NCBI GenBank assembly: GCA_039714555.1
Contig: JBDLJB010000011.1
Span: 4,557 to 68,556, forward strand
DNA length: 64,000 nt
Origin: Namhaeicola sp039714555
Lineage (GTDB): Bacteria > Bacteroidota > Bacteroidia > Flavobacteriales > Flavobacteriaceae
Direction of reading: 5' to 3'
In this document: piece after piece, positions 17,874-26,994 of the stretch
Position numbering within the stretch: the stretch's first letter is position 1
Layout: every line of letters starts with the position of its first letter
Made by a program: the position numbers and the translations under genes
The notes under the pieces: generated by a model
Told to the model about the DNA's origin: nothing
Databases searched by the model: none
Seen by the model: only the letters and a program-made list of their open reading frames with translations

Positions 17874-18044
17874 GAATATTTTTTCCATTCTACTTATTTT
17901 TTTGGATTTTAATCGGAACTTTTTAGATATTTATATAAAAGAACGATCTATCAACAATATAAATATATTTTGAGTGTTTGAATAAAAACAACAATCTAAC
18001 ATTAAGAAAATATTAAGTTAAATTTAATATTTTTGAAAATCATT

Positions 18045-18836
18045 ATGAGAAGCTTTATAAAAATTTTGTATATATATATAATTATTGTTGTGCTGATTAG
18101 CTGTTCATCTAGTGATGAAAATCCACCAACAGCAGGCTTTTCTTTGAGTAATGAGAAGCCAGTTCAATGGGATAAAGTTAATATTATTGACAAATCAAAA
18201 GAGGCTGGTAATATTGTTTATGAAGTAATTGGAGGAGAGTACTCATTGTCAACTGATCAATCAAGCATAGTATTTTTTGAAAGCAATTCTTATACGGTTA
18301 ACCAAATTATTACAAATAGTTTAGGTTCAGATACTTTTTCAATAAATATTGATGTTTTATCTACTAATAATAAATATACTATAGATGATGTAGAATTGCC
18401 TTTTAATAATTCAGCATTTTGGTATGATGCTACAAATACTGGTGGTATGGTTTATATTAGAATTCTTGCAGAAGTTGAAGGAAATGACAACCCTAATTTA
18501 ATAAAATTATTTCCTATTTCAGGAAGTAACCCAATTCATGCAACATATATTTGGGGAGATAATGGTGATATAGGAACTTATGATGCCGGAGTGATCTATA
18601 ACTGGAAAGGTGGTAATGATTATGACTGGATCACTAAAGGTGAAAACGGACAGGCTTTAACTATTGAGTTATTTTATGAAGATCAAAATAACAGTGATAA
18701 TAATGCATATATAATTACACTTCCTTCTTATACCTTAAATTATGGGTATTGGAATCCCTTATTGAATAGGTTTGAAAAAGAAGGTGAAAAATCTTTTTCA
18801 CTTTATTACAAAGGTAAAATTGATCCTTTAGATTAA
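18045..18836 (+). CDS. Hypothetical lipoprotein with PKD-like N-terminal domain
   Basis: From ATG 18045 the product has 263 residues and a lipoprotein signal ending IVVLISC (Cys at about residue 20). The next 80 residues (PPTAGFSLSNEKPVQWDKVNIID...) have the spacing of a PKD or Ig-like domain. The remainder is a beta-rich region with no family I can name. A TTG four codons earlier could also start the frame, but ATG 18045 gives a cleaner signal peptide. It stands alone between the cysN terminator and the glucosidase gene. Surface location is inferred from the lipobox. Confidence 0.7.
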   Translation: MRSFIKILYIYIIIVVLISCSSSDENPPTAGFSLSNEKPVQWDKVNIIDKSKEAGNIVYEVIGGEYSLSTDQSSIVFFESNSYTVNQIITNSLGSDTFSINIDVLSTNNKYTIDDVELPFNNSAFWYDATNTGGMVYIRILAEVEGNDNPNLIKLFPISGSNPIHATYIWGDNGDIGTYDAGVIYNWKGGNDYDWITKGENGQALTIELFYEDQNNSDNNAYIITLPSYTLNYGYWNPLLNRFEKEGEKSFSLYYKGKIDPLD

Positions 18837-19013
18837 TAAACAATATTTTTTCAATATAAGGATGTAATAAATCCTGTTGCCTCTTTTTTTAAAAGTAAAT
18901 AATACTGAATTTTGAGGATTTTGTATTTATAATTTAATTGTATTTAAATTCTAATGAGTTTTAATTTTTTAAATTTGAATCTTAATTTATTAATAACTAA
19001 TAATTGGTTTAGT

Positions 19014-21311
19014 ATGAGAAATTTTTATAGAACTTTAGTATTTATAACCATTGTTGTATCATTTATAGGATGCAATAATCAAGAAAAAAATATAGTAAAA
19101 AATGATAATGATAAATTGATTGATTATAAAGTAGATTCTTTATTAAAATTAATGACAATTGAAGAAAAGATTGGGCAAATGAACCAATATAATGGTTTTT
19201 GGGATGTTACAGGTCCTACTCCTGAAGGAGGTGATGCAGAAAAAAAATACGAACATTTAAAAAAAGGTTGGGTAGGATCAATGTTAAATGTAGCAGGTGT
19301 TAAACAAGTAAGAGCTGTTCAAAAAATTGCAGTTGAAGAATCAAGATTAGGAATTCCATTAATTATAGGTTATGATGTAATTCATGGGTACGAAACTATT
19401 AGTCCGATACCACTGGCCGAAAGCGCCAGTTGGGATTTAGAAGCAATAAAAAGATCAGCTGGTGTAGCTGCTGCTGAAGCGGCTTCGGTAGGAATTAACT
19501 GGACATTTGCCCCTATGGTTGATATATCACGTGATGCAAGATGGGGTAGAGTGATGGAGGGTGCAGGAGAAGATCCATTTTTGGGAAGTAAAATTGCTAT
19601 AGCCAGAGTTAAAGGTTTTCAAGGTGATGATCTAACAGCTGTAAATACTATTGCAGCATGTGCCAAGCATTTTGCTGCTTATGGTTTTGCTGAAGCCGGT
19701 AGAGATTATAATACTGTTGATATTGGTACTTCAACTTTATACAATGTTGTATTACCGCCATTTAAAGCAGCTGCTGATGCTGGTGTTAAAACTTTTATGA
19801 ATTCTTTTAATGAACTTAATGGTATTTCTGCTACAGCAAACTCTTTTTTACAGAGAGATATATTAAAAGACAAATGGGGCTATGAAGGTTTTGTAGTATC
19901 AGATTGGGGATCTATAGGTGAAATTATTACTTGGGGAAATGCCAAAGACAAAAATGAAGCTGCCAAGTTGGCTGTTATTGCCGGTTCGGATATGGACATG
20001 GAATCATATGCCTATATAGAAGAATTAGCAAATTTGGTTAAAGAGGGTATTGTAAAAGAATCAATTTTAGATGATGCAGTAAGAAGGATTTTAAAAGTAA
20101 AATATGAATTAGGATTATTTGATGATCCTTATAAATATTGTGATGAAGAAAGAGAAAAAGAAACTCTTGGAAATCCAAAACATCATGAAGCAGTATTGGA
20201 TATGGCGAAAAAATCAATCGTTCTGTTAAAAAATGAAAATCAATTGTTACCCTTAAAAAAAGAAGGTCAAAAAATAGCTTTAATTGGTGCACTTGCTAAT
20301 GATAATGATAGTCCTTTGGGTAGTTGGCGTGCAGTTGGAAAAGAGAATTCTGCTGTTTCTGTTTTAGAAGGCATGAAAAAATATACCGGAAATACATTAA
20401 CCTATAAAAAAGGAGCTGATGTTGCAATTGGAAAAACAGCATTTATAAAAGAAGTTAAAATTAATAAAACAGATAAAAGTAAATTTGGTGAAGCAATACA
20501 AGTTGCTAAAAATGCAGATGTTGTTGTAATGGTTTTAGGTGAAATTGGCTTTCAAAGTGGAGAGGGTAGAAGTAGAACTGAAATTGATTTGCCAGGTGTT
20601 CAACAAGAATTACTTGAAGCAGTTTATAAAGTGAATAAAAATATTGTTCTGGTTTTAAATAATGGTAGGCCATTAGCCATAACTTGGGCAGATGAGTATA
20701 TTCCGGCAATTGTTGAAGCTTGGCAATTGGGTACTCAAGCGGGTAATGCAATTGCTCAGGTATTGTATGGTGATTATAATCCCAGCGGAAAATTACCAAT
20801 GACATTTCCGAGAAGTGTAGGTCAAGTACCAATTTTTTACAATCATAAAAATACTGGAAGACCAAATGGTTATGATGATCCTGAAATGGTATTTTGGTCG
20901 CATTATAGTGATGAATCCAATGACCCATTATATCCTTTCGGACATGGTTTGAGTTATACTAATTTTAAATATGATAATTTAAAAGTAACGGGTGATAATT
21001 TTAAAGTTGGTGATGAAATTAAAATATCTGTAGATATTACCAATACCGGAAAAATTGATGGTAAAGAAGTTGTTCAAATGTATATAAGAGATCTAGTTGG
21101 TAGTATTACTCGACCAGTAAAAGAACTTAAAGGATTTGAATTAGTAGAAATTAAAGCAGGAGAAACAAAAACAATCAATTTTATTTTGAATAATGAATTA
21201 CTTGGCTTTTATGATAATAAAGGTGAATATATTGTTGAACCGGGAGATTTTAAGGTATTTATTGGAGGAAGTTCAAGAACTTCTCTTGAAGTGGATATTG
21301 TATTAAATTAG
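19014..21311 (+). CDS. Glycoside hydrolase family 3 beta-glucosidase-type lipoprotein
   Basis: The 765-residue enzyme hydrolyses terminal beta-linked sugars (beta-glucosides or similar) in the periplasm or at the surface. The signal peptide ends IVVSFIGC. The GH3 N-terminal TIM barrel includes DLLLKLMTIEEKIGQMNQ-like helix 1, NWTFAPMVDISRDARWGRVMEGAGEDP and the nucleophile loop GFVVSDWGS with Asp297. The C-terminal alpha/beta sandwich carries GEIGFQSGEGRSRTEIDLPG, where the acid/base Glu is expected. A fibronectin III-like domain ends the protein. An ATG 20 codons upstream exists (18954), but the lipoprotein signal begins at ATG 19014. No SusC/SusD pair is nearby. Confidence 0.93.
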   Translation: MRNFYRTLVFITIVVSFIGCNNQEKNIVKNDNDKLIDYKVDSLLKLMTIEEKIGQMNQYNGFWDVTGPTPEGGDAEKKYEHLKKGWVGSMLNVAGVKQVRAVQKIAVEESRLGIPLIIGYDVIHGYETISPIPLAESASWDLEAIKRSAGVAAAEAASVGINWTFAPMVDISRDARWGRVMEGAGEDPFLGSKIAIARVKGFQGDDLTAVNTIAACAKHFAAYGFAEAGRDYNTVDIGTSTLYNVVLPPFKAAADAGVKTFMNSFNELNGISATANSFLQRDILKDKWGYEGFVVSDWGSIGEIITWGNAKDKNEAAKLAVIAGSDMDMESYAYIEELANLVKEGIVKESILDDAVRRILKVKYELGLFDDPYKYCDEEREKETLGNPKHHEAVLDMAKKSIVLLKNENQLLPLKKEGQKIALIGALANDNDSPLGSWRAVGKENSAVSVLEGMKKYTGNTLTYKKGADVAIGKTAFIKEVKINKTDKSKFGEAIQVAKNADVVVMVLGEIGFQSGEGRSRTEIDLPGVQQELLEAVYKVNKNIVLVLNNGRPLAITWADEYIPAIVEAWQLGTQAGNAIAQVLYGDYNPSGKLPMTFPRSVGQVPIFYNHKNTGRPNGYDDPEMVFWSHYSDESNDPLYPFGHGLSYTNFKYDNLKVTGDNFKVGDEIKISVDITNTGKIDGKEVVQMYIRDLVGSITRPVKELKGFELVEIKAGETKTINFILNNELLGFYDNKGEYIVEPGDFKVFIGGSSRTSLEVDIVLN

Positions 21312-21332
21312 TAAAATTTAGAAGTTTAAAAT

Positions 21333-21362
21333 AATCCCAAGAAATATAGTTTTCTTGGGATT
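21333..21362. terminator. Bidirectional terminator between GH3 and the convergent CRTAC1-type gene
   Basis: A perfect 12-bp inverted repeat, AATCCCAAGAAA (21333-21344) with TTTCTTGGGATT (21351-21362), has a 6-base loop. T-rich sequence follows on the plus strand, and A-rich sequence flanks it on the other side. It lies between two convergent stop codons. Confidence 0.8.
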
Positions 21363-21379
21363 TTATTATTCAATTTCTT

Positions 21380-24300
21380 TTACTCTAAATTAAAAACGCG
21401 TACATTTTCATTATTCTGAGTTGAAAGAATAAGTTTTCTTTCTTTGTTGTCTTCCACTTTAATTATATGATTCGATTGGTAGGGTACATAAAAGCCAGAC
21501 TCCTTAGTAGGTATAACCTCAAATTTATTTTCATTTCCTTTTAAGAATATTCCTGTAAGAGCATCAAATCTGCCATAACTTGATTCCGCAGAAAAATCAT
21601 TTCCAACTAAAAGTGCATCCAGTTGATCGTCGTTATCAAAATCATCTATAAGAATATCATTAATAGGTGATACTTGACATGATCTTGGTAAAGCTGTTAG
21701 TTTAAACTTTCCATTGCCCAGATTTTCTATATAACTACTAGAAAAAGTTGTGGCTTTAAGTGTTTCTGATTTCAGGTCTTTAATTTCTAAAAGTGTTTTA
21801 AAATCTAAATTGGAGAATTGCTCATAAGTAAGAAATGAGATATTAGATTCAGGGAATTGTTTTTTGATATCATCACGAGTATGAAATGGAAACAATATTT
21901 TTTCCCCATCAGCTTCAAAGTACTGACCTAAAATTGGATCAAGACTTCCATTTTGATCAAAATCCTTGGCATAAACATACAATGGAAAATTCTCCTCTGG
22001 TTTTACAAAACCATTCAATCCCTGGTTTCCGGCAATAAAATCAATATCTCCATCTTTATCAAAATCAACTGCCTCAATACAGTTCCACCAACCTTCTGTT
22101 GTAATTTTATGATTATTTTTATCTAACCAGGTTGTTGACATCTTTTCGAGTTCTCCTTTATTGTTTTTAAATATTGTGATATTCATAAATTCACCAACAA
22201 TGATCAAGTCTTCCCAATTATCATTATTTATATCTGTCCATAAAGCATCTGTAACCATACCAACATTTGAAATCTCTGAAGTAGATTTTTTTGTAAAACG
22301 TCCGTTATCATTAATGAGAATAATACTCTCAGGAGTTTTTGGATAATTTCCCGGAGAGATCCTTGCACCTATAAACAGATCCATATCATTGTCATGATCA
22401 ATATCTATTGGCCTTATGCAACTCGTACTTTGAAAGGATTCCGGTAAGATATCTTCAGCTTTGGTAAAAAATCCTTTTCCATCATTAAGATAAATTCGAT
22501 CTTTATAATAGGGAGAATTTTCATTAAACTCATTGCCTCCACTACTTACATAAAGATCTAGATCAGAATCATTATCTACATCGAAAAAAATGGCATCAGT
22601 ATCTTCATAAATAGAATCTAGATTTTGCTTTTGATAATATTCGCCTTTATCATCTTGATGCCATATTCTTCCTGGTACTTCCAAACTACCTCCAATAAAG
22701 ATCTCTTGACCAGGTATACCGTCAGTATCAGCAGCAGCAATACAAGGGCCATTTTGTGAATATTGACGGACCAACAATGGTTGTTTTGTAAATTCGTTAT
22801 AGAAATTTTCTTTATGTGTAAAATTTAGTATTTCGTTTGTTGAATTGAATATTTTTTTTCTATCTAAGTTCTTTTTCTTAATTTTTGCTGCCGTAGCATA
22901 ATCGATCTCCAATAATTGATCAGCTTTTACATCTTTAAGTTTTGAAATTTTTCCATTTGGCCAGACTATTTTTAATGAATCAATTGTATTTGTTTTTATA
23001 CCAAAATGGATAATGGGTTCCATAGAAGATAAATATCCACGAATAACAGATTGGAATTGATATTGTGTTTTTCCTTTATTCCAGATTGTAACTTTTGCAC
23101 CAATGGCTTTGGCATTTTTTACTTGGCCTTTTAATCGGATTCGTAAATAATGATTGTTAAGTTTTTCTGAGGTTTTATTCTCGATTAAAAATGCCTTACT
23201 ATTTATATTACTTACAGCAATATCCAGATCTCCATCATTATCAAAATCTGCATATGCAACTCCGTTAGACAAAGAAGGTTGCTCCTCTATCCATTTTAAA
23301 GAAACATCTTCAAAGTTATATGCATCTTTTTGTTCATAGATAAAATTAGGTAATACAATTGATGGTAAATCATCAGCGATTTCTTTTAATTTTTCTTTAC
23401 CAGGAGTGAAGTATCTGGTTTTTGATAAAGAGAAATTTATATAGTCTAAATCAATAACATTTTTTATATAACCATTGGCAATATAAATATCCTTATCACC
23501 ATCATTATCAAAATCAACCATTAATGGCCCCCAACTCCAATCGGTATTTGAAATTCCGAAAAGAAAAGCTACTTCACTACTTTTTATTGGTTTTCCATTT
23601 AATTCGCCATTATTAAGTTGCAATGTATTATGCATATATTGGGAAGTATAATCATTACTTTGTGTAAACAGATAATTTGGATAATTCATTGGTGCCATCA
23701 TCCTTTTTTGACTTTTATAATCTTTTGGTAGCATATCCAATACCATGATATCCGATAGGCCATCATTATTAATATCAGCAATATCCATTCCCATACCATT
23801 GAGAGTTGCATGTCCTAAATATTGTTTATTAACTTCATCAAACTTGGGATATAAACTATCTTTATGAGCTTTATTTAAAAATAAATGATCTTCTGTAATA
23901 AAGTCGTTAGATACATATACATCAACAAGATTATCGTTATTGAAGTCGGCAATTCCAACGCCCAGTCCAAGTCCTTTATGCATCACATTAAGCTCTTTTG
24001 AAACATTTGTAAAGACAGGGTGATCAATTCCTGCTACAGAATCATTTCGCAGCAAATAATCAGCAATGTCCTCTGGCCATAAATGCTTGATCATAGCTTT
24101 ATTTCTACTAAGCTTCTTACTATTACTATTGTGTACAATATAAACATCTAGATCACCATCATTGTCATAATCAAAAAAGACAGATTGTTGAGCATACTTC
24201 CCATCGGCCAATCCATAAGCTTCAGCGCGCTCTGTAAATGTTGGTATTCCATTTTTATCCAATCCGTTATTAACAAAAAGTAAATTTTTACAATTTTCTT

Positions 24301-24709
24301 CGCAATTCAACCCCCCAACATTTAAATAGATATCATCAAAACCATCTGTATTAATGTCTACTATAGAAACACCGGTTACCCAACTTTTTGTTTGAAAATT
24401 TGCAGCTTTGGAAATATCTTCAAATTGAAGAGATCCTTTGTTTAAAAAAATTGTGGATGATATTTGACTTCCTGAAAAAACAATATCTGATAGGCCATCA
24501 TTATTAAAATCTCCTATTCCTACTCCTCCACCATTAAAACAATTAAGACAATCAATAGGATTTATGCTGTCATTTTCAATAATTGTATTTGAAAAAGTAA
24601 TATTGGACCTTGTTGCATCCACAAATTCAAAAAGTTCTTCTTTTATATCTTTATTACAGCTGTTAAGAAGAAAGATAAGTGAAAATACCAATACTACATT
24701 TCTATACAT
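21380..24709 (-). CDS. Large FG-GAP/VCBS repeat lipoprotein with ASPIC-UnbV domain (CRTAC1 family)
   Basis: The 1109-residue protein has a lipobox (IFLLNSC, Cys about residue 18). Two sets of calcium-binding FG-GAP/VCBS repeats follow, such as DFNNDGLSDIVFSG, DYDNDGDLDVYIVHN and DFDNDGDKDIYIANG, each with the DxDxDG pattern. Between them, near residues 530-600, an ASPIC/UnbV segment (KAIGAKVTIWNKG, then RGYLSSMEPIIHFGI) appears. Such beta-propeller proteins are secreted; no reaction is known. It is divergent from the cluster that begins at 25255 and shares its 545-base upstream region, where a perfect palindrome lies. Three more proteins of this family are encoded between 25.2 and 40.9 kb. 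Confidence 0.88.
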   Translation of the reverse strand: MYRNVVLVFSLIFLLNSCNKDIKEELFEFVDATRSNITFSNTIIENDSINPIDCLNCFNGGGVGIGDFNNDGLSDIVFSGSQISSTIFLNKGSLQFEDISKAANFQTKSWVTGVSIVDINTDGFDDIYLNVGGLNCEENCKNLLFVNNGLDKNGIPTFTERAEAYGLADGKYAQQSVFFDYDNDGDLDVYIVHNSNSKKLSRNKAMIKHLWPEDIADYLLRNDSVAGIDHPVFTNVSKELNVMHKGLGLGVGIADFNNDNLVDVYVSNDFITEDHLFLNKAHKDSLYPKFDEVNKQYLGHATLNGMGMDIADINNDGLSDIMVLDMLPKDYKSQKRMMAPMNYPNYLFTQSNDYTSQYMHNTLQLNNGELNGKPIKSSEVAFLFGISNTDWSWGPLMVDFDNDGDKDIYIANGYIKNVIDLDYINFSLSKTRYFTPGKEKLKEIADDLPSIVLPNFIYEQKDAYNFEDVSLKWIEEQPSLSNGVAYADFDNDGDLDIAVSNINSKAFLIENKTSEKLNNHYLRIRLKGQVKNAKAIGAKVTIWNKGKTQYQFQSVIRGYLSSMEPIIHFGIKTNTIDSLKIVWPNGKISKLKDVKADQLLEIDYATAAKIKKKNLDRKKIFNSTNEILNFTHKENFYNEFTKQPLLVRQYSQNGPCIAAADTDGIPGQEIFIGGSLEVPGRIWHQDDKGEYYQKQNLDSIYEDTDAIFFDVDNDSDLDLYVSSGGNEFNENSPYYKDRIYLNDGKGFFTKAEDILPESFQSTSCIRPIDIDHDNDMDLFIGARISPGNYPKTPESIILINDNGRFTKKSTSEISNVGMVTDALWTDINNDNWEDLIIVGEFMNITIFKNNKGELEKMSTTWLDKNNHKITTEGWWNCIEAVDFDKDGDIDFIAGNQGLNGFVKPEENFPLYVYAKDFDQNGSLDPILGQYFEADGEKILFPFHTRDDIKKQFPESNISFLTYEQFSNLDFKTLLEIKDLKSETLKATTFSSSYIENLGNGKFKLTALPRSCQVSPINDILIDDFDNDDQLDALLVGNDFSAESSYGRFDALTGIFLKGNENKFEVIPTKESGFYVPYQSNHIIKVEDNKERKLILSTQNNENVRVFNLE

Positions 24710-24802
24710 AATAATTTTAGTTTTGTTGCCTTTTTTAATTAATTTCTGTTAAAAGCTATTGAATTCCAAAGCTATTTGGATGTAACTATAATTACAGATA
24801 TA

Positions 24803-24829
24803 ATTTGGTATTTAATATAAATACCAAAT
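24803..24829. promoter_or_regulatory. Palindromic operator candidate
   Basis: Perfect inverted repeat ATTTGGTATTT / AAATACCAAAT with a 5-base spacer, about 94 bases upstream of the minus-strand CRTAC1-type gene. The AAATACCAAA half-site recurs in a palindrome before the AraC-type regulator gene at 46.3 kb. Confidence 0.4.
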
Positions 24830-25084
24830 AGGTAAAGGGCAAAGTAACCGGAAAATAAGAATTTTTTCCATGACAATAATCATACTTTTTATTATAAAAG
24901 TATATAATATTTGACAGCACTAAAATATCAGATGCTTTCACAATAAAATAATGAATTTTGAAATTAAGAGAAGATATTTGTGTAGTGATTTTGTTATAAG
25001 ATCTTAATGATCTATTATAATAAATACAGTTTAAAAAAGATGATTTGCATTATGATGGATATAAAAAATATTAGAATATTAACA

Positions 25085-25121
25085 TTTAACTTTTCATTAA
25101 TTTTTTTAACTTTTTATTAAT
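25085..25121 (+). repeat. Tandem 17-base direct repeat, 20-base period
   Basis: TTTAACTTTTCATTAAT (25085-25101) and TTTAACTTTTTATTAAT (25105-25121) differ at one base and start exactly 20 bases apart, about two helical turns, 134 bases before the cluster's first start codon. This is the spacing expected for a response regulator or AraC-type dimer, but the sequence is low in complexity. Confidence 0.35.
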
Positions 25122-25254
25122 CATTTTAATTTATTGTTAACTACAAATTATATACAGATAATCTAATTTAGCTATGGTTTTTATAATTAATAATATTTAT
25201 AAAGTTTAAAGTTGTTACATTATTTCCTGATATTAATTTCACTAATAATACTCT

Positions 25255-26988
25255 ATGTTTAAATACCTAAAAATAAATAAATTGCTATTCATATATAAAA
25301 AGGAATTATTGTTCAATTCAAATCTTTCCAAGTATTTTGTTTTCTTATTTGTATTATTATTGGTTTTTTCCGGATGTAATTCTGGTAATAATCCTACTTC
25401 AAAATCAAAGAAACCATCAGTTCATACAAATCCAATACCAAATAATGATTTCTACCAAGAGATAGGAGAAGAAGTAGGATTGGATTTTGTTCATTCCATT
25501 GGAGCTGACCATATGAAAAATATTGTAGAATCAGTTGGAGGAGGAGCTGCTTTTCTAGATTATGATCAAGATGGTTACATTGATATTTATACGTGTAGCG
25601 GAACATGGGTTGAAGGTTTTAGTAAAAGTGAAGAACCGGATAAATTGCCTGGAAATCATCTTTATCGCAACAAACAGGATGGAACCTTTGAGGATGTTAC
25701 CATGAAAGCTGGAGTTGGTGGTCCGTGGTATAGCATGGGTGTTACTGTTGGTGATTTCAATAATGATGGTTATCCCGATATTTATGTTAGTAACAATGGA
25801 CCTAACACACTTTATCAAAATAATGGCAACGGAACTTTTAAAGATATTACTAAACGTGCTATGGTAGGAGGAAAGGAATGTAGTGTAGGAGCAGTATGGT
25901 TGGATTTTGATAATGATGGTTTGCTAGATCTTTATGTAGGGAATTACCTTAATTTTGATCCAGACTATAAATATTACTATGCACCTGATGGGTTTCCAGG
26001 ACCACTCGCATATGACAGCCAGAAAGATATTTTGTACCACAATAAAGGTAAAGGCACTTTTGAAGATGTAACAAATAAAATGGGGATTATTGACATTGAT
26101 GGAAGGGCAATGGGTGTAGGAGCTGCAGATTATGATGATGACGGTTTCGTAGATATTTATGTGGCCAATGATCATACAGTAAATTTTCTTTGGCATAATG
26201 ACCAAGGAAAAGGGTTTACGGACATGGGTGTTATGTCTGGAACTGGATTCAGTCAGTCTGGAGAAGCAACCGTAAGTATGTCTGTAGATTTTGCCGATTA
26301 TAATGGAGATGAATTACTTGATATGTTTATATCAGATGATAATTACTGTTCTTTATATAAGAACTTAGGAAATGGAGTTTTTAGTGATAAGTCATATTTT
26401 TCAGGAATTTCTGTAGCATCCGGTCAGTTTGTTGGATGGTCATCTTCTTTTTTTGATTATGACAACGATGGTGATGTGGACATTTTTAAAACAAATGGTG
26501 AGTTAAAACATAAGTATGGACAGGAAGATCAATTGTTTGAAAATATTGGGAATGGAAAATTCAAAGATATATCTGTTGAGCGGGGTCAATACTTTAGGGA
26601 AGAGAATGTAGGTAGAGGGGCATGTTTGGGTGATTATGATAATGATGGTGATATAGATATCTATATTGTGAATTTAGATAGCCATGGTAAGCTTTTAAGA
26701 AATAATAAAGGAAATCAAAACAACTGGCTTACTTTAAATTTGATTGGGCAAACAAGTAACAGAGATGCTGTGGGGTCCAGAATTAGAATAATAGCTGGAG
26801 GCAAAGTGCAAACCGCTCAGAAAAAAAGTACTACAGGATACCTTTCACAAAATGATTCCAGAATTCATTTTGGTCTTGAAAAGAATGAAATTGTAGAAAA
26901 AATAGAGATAAAGTGGCCTTCAGGTAAATTTCAAGTATTGGAGAATATTAAAACAAATCAAATTCTAACGGTTAAAGAACCCCAATAA
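25255..26988 (+). CDS. CRTAC1-family lipoprotein, first gene of the redox/aromatic cluster
   Basis: The 577-residue protein has a long N-terminus and a lipobox LLLVFSGC (Cys about residue 41). It then carries FG-GAP repeats with DxDxDG calcium loops (DYDQDGYIDIYTCSGTW, DFNNDGYPDIYVSNNGP, DYDDDGFVDIYVANDH, DYDNDGDIDIYIVNLD). At residues about 490-575 there is an ASPIC/UnbV domain (DAVGSRIRIIAGG, then GYLSQNDSRIHFGLEKNE). This is the single-propeller CRTAC1 form of about 550-600 residues, and the paralogue encoded at 39213 has the same layout. It would be exported and anchored in the outer membrane. No activity is established. The next gene follows after six bases. Confidence 0.88.
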   Translation: MFKYLKINKLLFIYKKELLFNSNLSKYFVFLFVLLLVFSGCNSGNNPTSKSKKPSVHTNPIPNNDFYQEIGEEVGLDFVHSIGADHMKNIVESVGGGAAFLDYDQDGYIDIYTCSGTWVEGFSKSEEPDKLPGNHLYRNKQDGTFEDVTMKAGVGGPWYSMGVTVGDFNNDGYPDIYVSNNGPNTLYQNNGNGTFKDITKRAMVGGKECSVGAVWLDFDNDGLLDLYVGNYLNFDPDYKYYYAPDGFPGPLAYDSQKDILYHNKGKGTFEDVTNKMGIIDIDGRAMGVGAADYDDDGFVDIYVANDHTVNFLWHNDQGKGFTDMGVMSGTGFSQSGEATVSMSVDFADYNGDELLDMFISDDNYCSLYKNLGNGVFSDKSYFSGISVASGQFVGWSSSFFDYDNDGDVDIFKTNGELKHKYGQEDQLFENIGNGKFKDISVERGQYFREENVGRGACLGDYDNDGDIDIYIVNLDSHGKLLRNNKGNQNNWLTLNLIGQTSNRDAVGSRIRIIAGGKVQTAQKKSTTGYLSQNDSRIHFGLEKNEIVEKIEIKWPSGKFQVLENIKTNQILTVKEPQ

Positions 26989-26994
26989 TTTTAA

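Larger units (their letters stand above)
24710..25254. other. Divergent AT-rich intergenic region controlling two CRTAC1-type genes
   Basis: No coding sequence or gene remnant was found in either direction. The region contains a perfect 11-bp inverted repeat (24803-24829) near the minus-strand gene and a 17-base direct repeat in two copies (25085 and 25105) before the plus-strand cluster. No full TTG / TAnnTTTG promoter was seen; the nearest is TAATTTAG at 25164. Confidence 0.6.

Noticed and set aside
24803..24829. Terminator for the minus-strand CRTAC1-type gene
   Set aside because: It lies upstream of that gene, between divergent genes, and has no T-run, so it is better read as an operator.
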